From UBA12545 sp051024685 (GTDB lineage: Bacteria > Bacillota > DSM-521 > Neomoorellales > Neomoorellaceae): 52,920 nucleotides of DNA. Within the stretch, counting starts at the first letter, position 1. Every line of letters starts with the position of its first letter. A model generated the notes under the pieces. The model worked only from the letters and a program-made list of their open reading frames with translations. It ran no database searches and was not told where the DNA came from. The DNA lies in NCBI GenBank assembly GCA_051024685.1, contig JAZHPA010000018.1:1-52920 (forward strand), given 5' to 3'. Both the position numbers and the translations under genes were made by a program. Positions 8,884 to 14,235 of the stretch are shown here, piece by piece.

Positions 8884-9162
8884 ATGACGCAAGCCAGGTT
8901 TCCCGGAGATCCCTTACCTCTAGTTGAAATTAAGGCAAGCGAGGTATCCCACATTGCCTTAAGGGACGTCAAAGAGTGCCTCAGCTGTGAGAATAAACCC
9001 TGTACGTACATCTGTCCCAGTCAGGTCTACGAGTGGGAAGAGGACACCCTAAAAATCAACTACGTCCGGTGCGTAGAATGCGGCGCCTGTGGTAAGGTTT
9101 GCCCCACCAATATCCTCTGGCAATATCCACCCGGGGGGTATGGGGTTAGCTACCGCTATTAG
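8884..9162 (+). CDS. fixX: FixX-like ferredoxin
   Basis: A 92-residue ferredoxin-like partner of FixC. Its ATG follows the fixC stop directly, so translation is probably coupled. Cysteines occur as C-x2-C-x4-C-x3-C (residues about 35-47) and C-x2-C-x2-C-x3-C (about 61-71), enough for one or two iron-sulfur clusters. The ending WQYPPGGYGVSYRY is characteristic of FixX. It presumably forms a complex with FixC and accepts or donates its electrons. Confidence 0.9.
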   Translation: MTQARFPGDPLPLVEIKASEVSHIALRDVKECLSCENKPCTYICPSQVYEWEEDTLKINYVRCVECGACGKVCPTNILWQYPPGGYGVSYRY

Positions 9163-9380
9163 CGGGCCTGGCCATACGGATTTTGACGGGACACGGGCTT
9201 CAAGTACACTTCCTGCCCCCAGGAGGGTGGACAATCCCTGTCGGCCTAATAGGGGAGGACGGAAGGGCTTACGGGGAATTCTAAGCTCCTCTTTTAGGAA
9301 ATTTTTTCCAATATGGCAGGATATTGCCCTGCTTTGGCGAATAACTCTGTAGCGATTAGATTTCCAAGGAGAGAAACAAA
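9163..9380 (+). other. Non-coding leader with conserved-looking motif
   Basis: This stretch has no gene. Near 9296-9345 there is an A/T block (GGAAATTTTTTCC), then GGCAGGATATTGCCCTGC, whose GCAGG/CCTGC ends can pair, then TTTGGCGAATAAC. I have the impression, unverified, of similar leader motifs in related Clostridia. It may be a promoter or leader of the 9381 gene. Confidence 0.3.
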
Positions 9381-10469
9381 GTGCGGTCAGTCACCGCGAT
9401 CCTGTGCGGCCTGCTGCTTTTGACTGCGGGTCTCCCCGGTCTAGCTGCTTTCCACGACCCCAGGGAAGAGTTACAGAGGCGTCTAGAAAACACGAGCAGC
9501 AGGGAGTACACCCTTTTGCAGGAACTCCTGGAAATCGATTCTCGCCTGCAAAAGTTAAACACCGAGAAGGACGCTCTGGCCGCCCAAAGGGAGCAGCTGG
9601 AAAGGGATTTGGCTTTGGCCCAGAAGAAGGAACAAGAGCTAGCTCAAGATCTGGCCACGGGCTCCGAAAACGTCGGCCAGAGCCTTCGCTTTTTTCAGAG
9701 ATACGGTGCCTCCCCTTACCTGCTGGCAGCCATTTTGAGCGCCGATTTAGCCGACTTTTTTGTTCGCTGGGAATTAATGCAGCGCTACTTAAATTTCCTG
9801 CTTACAAGGGTCCGGCACCAACTGGCCCTTTATGCTCAGGTGCAGCAAATCAAGGAAGAAATTCGCAACAAGGAGCGGGAACTTGCTCGGGCGGCATCGC
9901 GGATTGACGCGCTGGAGCAGGAGCTGGTAGCCCTGCGGAACAACCGACAACTGGTTTTGGAGGAAGTGCGTCAGCAGTCTTCCTATTATCAGCAGGCCCT
10001 TTTAGCCTTAGAACAGGCCTGGCAGAGGGCCCTGCCTCCTTTGGAAGCCCTCCTCACCACTTTTCCCCATTTCCCCTGGCAGCAGTTGAACCCCGACAGG
10101 GTACGAGTAGACTACGGTCAGCGCCGCATACTGGCCGAATTCAGTCAATCCAAGATTAATAAGGTGCTCCTCGGCGGTCAGGATGCGTTACGAGGAGTAC
10201 GGTTTGAACTGGTTACCGACAGACTGGTGATACCCGGCCCGGATTTTCGCCTCCAGGGTTCCCTGGCCGTGGCCGGACCCCGCCACCTGACCTTTACCCC
10301 CCTAGCCCTAGAGGTGGCGGGCCTGCCCCTGGACAAATCCACGTGGGATGTTCTTTTGCCCCAGCCTGCCTTTACTATTGAACTACCGCCGCCGGCCCTG
10401 GACTTAAAGTACAGCAACCTGGAGATCAAGGACGGAGTTATGACCCTGGAACTTCTCCCTTCCTCCTAG
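9381..10469 (+). CDS. Secreted coiled-coil protein, no hydrolase domain
   Basis: A 362-residue exported protein starting at GTG after AAGGAGAG. Residues 1-23 form a signal peptide (AILCGLLLLTAGLPGLAAF). Residues about 27-205 are two long coiled coils joined by a hairpin (FQRYGASPYLLAAILSADLADFFVRWELM). This hairpin resembles that of the M23 hydrolase at 44929 (SYLEVLLQSASFSDFLVRMELL), the region that contacts FtsX in EnvC/PcsB/CwlO proteins. Instead of a hydrolase it has a beta-rich C-terminal domain of about 130 residues that I do not recognise. It may regulate wall hydrolases. Confidence 0.7.
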   Translation: MRSVTAILCGLLLLTAGLPGLAAFHDPREELQRRLENTSSREYTLLQELLEIDSRLQKLNTEKDALAAQREQLERDLALAQKKEQELAQDLATGSENVGQSLRFFQRYGASPYLLAAILSADLADFFVRWELMQRYLNFLLTRVRHQLALYAQVQQIKEEIRNKERELARAASRIDALEQELVALRNNRQLVLEEVRQQSSYYQQALLALEQAWQRALPPLEALLTTFPHFPWQQLNPDRVRVDYGQRRILAEFSQSKINKVLLGGQDALRGVRFELVTDRLVIPGPDFRLQGSLAVAGPRHLTFTPLALEVAGLPLDKSTWDVLLPQPAFTIELPPPALDLKYSNLEIKDGVMTLELLPSS

Positions 10470-10509
10470 CATAGAATACGGTAAGCTTCATGCAAAGGAG
10501 GAATACCCT

Positions 10510-10620
10510 ATGCCTGAAACTACCAACAATGTTACCGCCACCGGTGGTAATTTGTTAGACGGCCGCTTGGCCTTTATCCTCTTCTTGATACTAGTCATAC
10601 TGTTCTTCGGCGACTTCTAG
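10510..10620 (+). CDS. 36-residue single-span membrane peptide
   Basis: This tiny gene has an ideal AAAGGAGG site 7-9 nt before ATG. The product begins MPETTNNVTATGG and ends in one hydrophobic helix (LAFILFLILVILFFGDF). The hydrophobic C-terminal tail is like YjcZ/SscA-type sporulation peptides. That likeness is by pattern only. It follows the 9381 gene by 40 nt and is closed by a terminator, so the two may be cotranscribed. Confidence 0.7.
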   Translation: MPETTNNVTATGGNLLDGRLAFILFLILVILFFGDF

Positions 10621-10648
10621 TGAGGTGGTCAGACAGGGGCTTTTGCAA

Positions 10649-10678
10649 GGCCAGGCAGCCTGCCTGGCTTTCCCTTTT
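10649..10678 (+). terminator. Intrinsic terminator
   Basis: GCCAGGCAG and CTGCCTGGC form a 9-bp stem with a one-base loop as drawn, followed by TTTCCCTTTT. It closes the 9381/10510 unit. Confidence 0.75.
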
Positions 10679-10699
10679 GACCCCTGGCGCTTGCTGCTC

Positions 10700-10729
10700 A
10701 TAAACAAAAGCTACCCTTTACAGGGTAGC
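10700..10729 (-). terminator. Intrinsic terminator of XRE gene
   Basis: On the minus strand GCTACCC and GGGTAGC form a stem with a six-base loop, followed by TTTTGTTTA. It ends the regulator gene at 10773-10982. Confidence 0.7.
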
Positions 10730-10772
10730 CAGGGGATGGAGTACGCTTGAGCGTACGCCGTCTCGCTACTCT

Positions 10773-10982
10773 CTAAGATTGATTACGATCTTCGCTAAAG
10801 AAAAGCTCATCCACTGTGACCCCAAAAAAGTCGGCCAGCTTCTTCATCACTTCTTTGCGGGGATGACGCCGGCCTGTCTCTATCATGGCATACCCGCTCT
10901 GGGTAATGCCCACAGCCTCGGCCACCTGCTTTTGGCTGAGTTTGCGCTTTAAACGAAGCCGATACATTCTCTCGTTGCGCAA
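10773..10982 (-). CDS. Small XRE-family transcriptional regulator
   Basis: A 69-residue protein that is essentially one HTH_3 domain (LKRKLSQKQVAEAVGITQSGYAMIETGRRHP). Its TTG start follows GGTGAT; an internal ATG five codons later is the alternative. It is divergent from a second XRE gene, and the two share a promoter region with repeated half-sites, so it probably acts as a repressor of itself or its neighbour. The DNA sites and signal are unknown. Confidence 0.8.
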   Translation of the reverse strand: MRNERMYRLRLKRKLSQKQVAEAVGITQSGYAMIETGRRHPRKEVMKKLADFFGVTVDELFFSEDRNQS

Positions 10983-11016
10983 AAGGGATCACCATTCAAA
11001 TTTGTCATCCTTAACC

Positions 11017-11098
11017 AATATAATCACCTAACGCAATATTTGTCAAGGTGTTATCCTAGAAAAAATTGCTTTTAGTGATATCAGTTGCGTATTATCAC
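11017..11098. promoter_or_regulatory. Divergent promoters with shared operator half-sites
   Basis: The minus-strand promoter has -35 TTGACA (11046-11041), an 18-nt spacer and -10 TATATT (11022-11017). The plus promoter has -35 TTGCTT (11066-11071), an 18-nt spacer and -10 TATTAT (11090-11095). TATAATCAC (11019-11027) and TATTATCAC (11090-11098) overlap the two -10 boxes, and GTGATA at 11075-11080 is inverted to TATCAC at 11093-11098. These look like operator half-sites for one of the flanking XRE proteins. Confidence 0.6.
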
Positions 11099-11131
11099 AG
11101 AGCGTGTTACATTGATGCAGGGTGTATTTAT

Positions 11132-11575
11132 GTGGAATCCTTTGGCGAAAGGCTGGCAGCCCTGCGGAAAGAAAAGGGCCTTTCCCAGGCCCAACTGGCC
11201 AAGCTCTTGAACATGGGCCAAAGCACTATTGCCATGTACGAAAGGAACCGGCGCCGTCCCGATCCAGAAACTCTGGAGCGCCTGGCCGACTTTTTCCAGG
11301 TGTCGGTGGACTACCTCTTGGGCCGGTCGGAATCTCGCCAAAGGTTGAACTATACCCTGGCTCCAGAAACCCAGGACCTGGTCTCCCTTCTCCTCTTAGA
11401 GCCGGGCTTAAGGGCCAGCCTGACCGACCCTCTTTTCCTGCGACTCCTGAAGCGCGTTCCTGACTTGACCCCTGAAGAAAGAGAATTGCTGGCCCAGCAC
11501 TGGGAATGGTCCCTGCGCGTTATAGAAAAGGAGAAAGAACGCCGCTCAAAAGACGCGTCCGAAGGGGAATCATAG
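11132..11575 (+). CDS. XRE-family regulator with C-terminal helical domain
   Basis: The likely start is GTG 11132, because the conserved HTH begins four codons later (FGERLAALRKEKGLSQAQLAKLLNM). The upstream extension would cover the promoter. The product is 147 residues: HTH at about 4-60 ending VSVDYLLGRSE, then a helical tail rich in Leu, Glu and Arg. This is the SinR/phage-repressor type. It is divergent from the other XRE gene and convergent with splB. Confidence 0.8.
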   Translation: MESFGERLAALRKEKGLSQAQLAKLLNMGQSTIAMYERNRRRPDPETLERLADFFQVSVDYLLGRSESRQRLNYTLAPETQDLVSLLLLEPGLRASLTDPLFLRLLKRVPDLTPEERELLAQHWEWSLRVIEKEKERRSKDASEGES

Positions 11576-11587
11576 CGTCCCGAGCTC

Positions 11588-12601
11588 TTAAACAAAATAG
11601 AGGATCCTGGCGTGGGGAAATAACTCCTCGATCCGGGTATAGAAGAATTCCTGCAATTCTTCCATTACTTCCGGGGGATAGACGTATTTACCATATCCGA
11701 ATTGACCGTATTTAAACCTGCGCTCCCGCTCATCCAAGGGAACCTCGGTCCCGGGGTAAGCCTCTTGAATGATTTTCTTGGCCCGCGAAGTGAAGCGGTG
11801 GGTTACGAGTTCAAAGGTGAAGGTTGCATCCTCCGGCAGGTAGTCCCTTATCGCGGCTAATAACCTTTCATATTCCCGCCTCCATCCCTCAAAGGCGAAG
11901 ATGGGCCCGATGAGAAACCCCAAAGGATATCCAGCCTTCCAGACTTTCCTGGCCGCCGTCAACCTTGAATCTACCCGTGGGACTCCCTTCTCAAACTTTT
12001 CCACTATATAATCGCAGTTGAGGCTAAATCTTATTTCTGTTTTCTCCCGGTGCTCTATCTCCAGCAAATCATCCACGTCAGTATATTTGGTAACAAAGCG
12101 AAACCCGGCATCCTTTAGGCCTGCAAAGAACCGGACGGCATTCTTAAGCGAACCAGTCCAGCCTTCCACCGCTACAGGATCGGAAGTTGCAGCACCTTCA
12201 AAAATAGTTGTTTGCGGCCGGCGTTGTCTCACATATTCGCGGGCCTGGTGGAAAATATCTTCTAGGTTCACGTACACTTTTACGAAGGGCCGGTGACCCA
12301 AATTGGTATTAAGGTAGCAGTACTCACACAGCCCGGGACAGCCGGATACCAGCGGTAGCTGGTAATGGGCTGAGGGTTGGCAAGTCTGGAATTCCCCCCT
12401 CTTCCACAGGCTAACCACCATAGTCCGCTTGGAAAACAAGAACCCTGCGCGAAAAGATCGGTGAGGAAAGGTGGGAATTCTTCGGTCGTAGAACACTATT
12501 TCGATCCCTTCCCGGATGAAGCGTCTCATCAGGTATTGTCCCAGGGGATATTTAAGGGCTGCCCTTTGCATGAGCACCAGGCGCGGTATAAAGGAGGGCA
12601 C
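11588..12601 (-). CDS. splB: Spore photoproduct lyase homologue lacking catalytic Cys
   Basis: This radical SAM protein is 337 residues and collinear with spore photoproduct lyase, which repairs the 5-thyminyl-dihydrothymine lesion in spore DNA. GTG start follows AGAGGTGA. The iron-sulfur motif is intact: C88-P-G-L-C92-E-Y-C95, with Y94 and Y96 in the places of the conserved radical-relay tyrosines. The C-terminal half (ELVTHRFTSRAKKII, YGQFGYGKYVYP) is typical. Residue 138, in FEGAATSDP, is alanine where Bacillus subtilis SplB has Cys141 (FEASCTSD), the hydrogen donor. It is either a divergent paralogue with another reaction or an enzyme using another donor. Confidence 0.85.
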   Translation of the reverse strand: MPSFIPRLVLMQRAALKYPLGQYLMRRFIREGIEIVFYDRRIPTFPHRSFRAGFLFSKRTMVVSLWKRGEFQTCQPSAHYQLPLVSGCPGLCEYCYLNTNLGHRPFVKVYVNLEDIFHQAREYVRQRRPQTTIFEGAATSDPVAVEGWTGSLKNAVRFFAGLKDAGFRFVTKYTDVDDLLEIEHREKTEIRFSLNCDYIVEKFEKGVPRVDSRLTAARKVWKAGYPLGFLIGPIFAFEGWRREYERLLAAIRDYLPEDATFTFELVTHRFTSRAKKIIQEAYPGTEVPLDERERRFKYGQFGYGKYVYPPEVMEELQEFFYTRIEELFPHARILYFV

Positions 12602-12654
12602 CGATCTTCACCTCTCTTTTAGCTTGCCCCACAACTAGCCCCAAAAACCGCGGG

Positions 12655-12684
12655 GAATAAAGGCGGGCACCGTCGTCCATAATA
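12655..12684 (+). promoter_or_regulatory. Possible forespore-type promoter of ykuS
   Basis: GAATA (12655-12659), an 18-nt spacer and CATAATA (12678-12684) resemble the sigma-G/sigma-F consensus. No good sigma-A pair is visible here. It lies 35 nt before the ykuS start. Confidence 0.35.
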
Positions 12685-12719
12685 TCGGTGAAAAGAGCAA
12701 AAGTGGGAGGTGCCCAACC

Positions 12720-12989
12720 ATGGCCAAACGTGTAGCCGTAGAAAACACCATCAGCGCCATAGGCGACCACCTGGAAGAACAGGGTTTTGAAGTGGATCGG
12801 GTGGACATGAGCAATTTGACAGGTGACCAGCTTAAGAGCTACAGTGTACTGGTGATAAGCGGGCAAGACTCGAATATGATAGGCATGGAGGACATAGCGG
12901 CTGGCGTGCCCGTCATTCAGGCCGTGGGCAAGACCCCTGCCCAGGTCGCCCAGATGGTGAGGGAAAGGTTGGAGTACCAGTCCTCCTGA
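12720..12989 (+). CDS. YkuS/UPF0180 family protein
   Basis: An 89-residue cytoplasmic protein of the YkuS (UPF0180) family, function unknown. ATG follows GGGAGGTG by 7 nt. The family pattern is visible: MAKRVAVENTISAIGDHLEEQGFEV, then VLVISGQDSNMIG and a GVPVIQAVGKTPAQV ending. It is divergent from splB. Its TGA stop (12987-12989) lies inside the left end of the palindromic repeat copy A. Confidence 0.85.
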   Translation: MAKRVAVENTISAIGDHLEEQGFEVDRVDMSNLTGDQLKSYSVLVISGQDSNMIGMEDIAAGVPVIQAVGKTPAQVAQMVRERLEYQSS

Positions 12990-13250
12990 GTTATCCCACT
13001 TTTTTTGCGGGAGAGGCCTGCCTTGGCTTGAAAGCGAGCGACTAAACCGGAGCGGCAGCCAAACTTCACGAAGTCGAAAGCGGAGGCGGACCCGAGGCCA
13101 TGGACGGCCGAGGCCGGCAACTGAGACAGGAGGTCGAATTTGCCGGGAAGCCTGCCGGAGCCTTGAGCCAAGCGCTAGTTTGGCCCGCGAGGGAGGCCTT
13201 TGCGAGCGAAAGCCAAGCCGGCCTGGGATCAAAACTGGGGATACGCCAGG
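12985..13250 (+). repeat. Dispersed palindromic repeat, copy A
   Basis: A 266-bp element with imperfect inverted termini, CCTGAGTTATCCC at the left and GGGGATACGCCAGG at the right. The inversion extends inward through GGCCTGCCTTGGCTT against AAGCCAAGCCGGCC. Nested stems are GCCAAACT/AGTTTGGC (13058-13065, 13177-13184) and CCGGCAA/TTGCCGG (13114-13120, 13140-13146). It fills the space between the ykuS stop and the smpB promoter. Open frames inside it are not conserved between copies. Confidence 0.85.
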
Positions 13251-13261
13251 CCATCCTCCCC

Positions 13262-13292
13262 TTGACGTCGCCCCTACCGGCCGTGGTATAAT
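13262..13292 (+). promoter_or_regulatory. smpB promoter
   Basis: -35 TTGACG (13262-13267), a 19-nt spacer and -10 TATAAT (13287-13292). It begins 11 nt after the CAGG end of repeat copy A and lies 30 nt before the smpB start. Confidence 0.7.
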
Positions 13293-13321
13293 GAACCTGA
13301 AAATATATGGGGTGGAATACC

Positions 13322-13795
13322 ATGGGCCGGCAGATCAAAGTTGTCACCGAAAACCGCAAGGCCCGGCACGACTACACCATTGAAGAAACCCTAGAGGCAG
13401 GTATAGTCCTTACCGGAACAGAGGTTAAATCCCTTCGGGGGGGCAAGGCTAATATAAAAGATAGTTTTGCGCGGGTAGAAAAGGGAGAAATATTTCTCTA
13501 CGATATGCATATCAGCCCTTATGAACAGGGCAACCGCTTCAACCATGAGCCCCGGCGGCCGCGGAAGCTCCTCCTTCATAAAGAAGAAATCCGCCGGCTT
13601 ATCGGTAAAACGAGGGAAAAGGGACTAACCCTTATCCCTCTGAAGGTGTACTTTAATCCCCAAGGCCGGGTCAAAGTAGAGCTGGCCCTGGCCAGAGGGA
13701 AAAAGCTCTATGACAAGCGGGAAGCTATCCGCGAGCGCGATGCCAAGCGGGAGATAGAAAAAGCCTTTCGCGAGCGACAAAAGTTTAAATTTTGA
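13322..13795 (+). CDS. smpB: SsrA-binding protein SmpB
   Basis: A small RNA-binding protein that delivers tmRNA to stalled ribosomes. ATG 13322 follows GGGGTGG by 5-6 nt; an in-frame ATG at 13307 precedes that site and is rejected. The product is 157 residues, the usual length. The OB-fold signatures are clear (IVLTGTEVKSLRGGKANIKDSF, and PRRPRKLLLHKEEI), with the basic C-terminal tail (RDAKREIEKAFRERQKFKF) that enters the decoding centre. The tmRNA gene begins 16 nt after the stop. Confidence 0.96.
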   Translation: MGRQIKVVTENRKARHDYTIEETLEAGIVLTGTEVKSLRGGKANIKDSFARVEKGEIFLYDMHISPYEQGNRFNHEPRRPRKLLLHKEEIRRLIGKTREKGLTLIPLKVYFNPQGRVKVELALARGKKLYDKREAIRERDAKREIEKAFRERQKFKF

Positions 13796-13811
13796 GTTGG
13801 TCGGCCTTCGT

Positions 13812-14167
13812 GGGGGCGTACTGGTTTCGACGGGGGAAGCATTGGCAGGAGTGGCCAGGCGAGATCCCACCTCCTCGTTAAACGGTGGAACCTCTATAAG
13901 TGCCGACAAAGAATTAGCTCTGGCTGCCTAATAAGCCGCAGCCACATCCACCCGGGCCTGGCCCGCGAGGCCCGGAGTGGGTGTCGACCTTAGCGGGCTA
14001 TCCTCTGGACCTCGGCCTGTGGGCCCAGAGGGAGAGATAAGCAGGCTGGCCGCAGGTGCACCCAGTTTCCGGGGGGCCCTGGGGCGAGACTAAAACGGAA
14101 ACTATCCTGGTAGAAGCTTCTGTGGGTGCTCCTTCGGACGGGGGTTCGATTCCCCCCGCCTCCACCA
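13812..14167 (+). ncRNA. ssrA: tmRNA
   Basis: A 356-nt transfer-messenger RNA that rescues stalled ribosomes and tags their products. The 5' end GGGGGCGTACTGGTTTCGACGG and the 3' end (GGGGTTCGATTCCCCC, then CGCCTCCACCA) form the tRNA-Ala-like domain, including a G3-U70 pair. The tag frame starts at GCC 13902 and ends at tandem TAA (13929-13934), encoding ADKELALAA. The region between contains pseudoknot-like GC stems. It is probably transcribed with or close after smpB. Confidence 0.95.
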
Positions 14168-14195
14168 TTTGAACTACATTTGAGGTCAACAGGAG

Positions 14196-14225
14196 GGTGG
14201 TCAGTACCTTTGACCACCTTTTTTA
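14196..14225 (+). terminator. tmRNA terminator
   Basis: GGTGGTCA (14196-14203) pairs with TGACCACC (14211-14218), followed by a run of Ts. It ends tmRNA. The stem also lies just past the convergent rnr stop but has no T-tract in that direction. Confidence 0.85.
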
Positions 14226-14235
14226 TACCCTTACC

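Noticed and set aside
12552..13232. 226-codon minus-strand open frame across ykuS and repeat copy A
   Set aside because: It lies antisense to the well-supported ykuS gene and through the repeat. The same frame is broken by stops in repeat copies B and C, and no ribosome site was seen.
13990..14217. Short minus-strand frames over the tmRNA gene
   Set aside because: The region is fully explained by tmRNA structure. The frames have no start signal.
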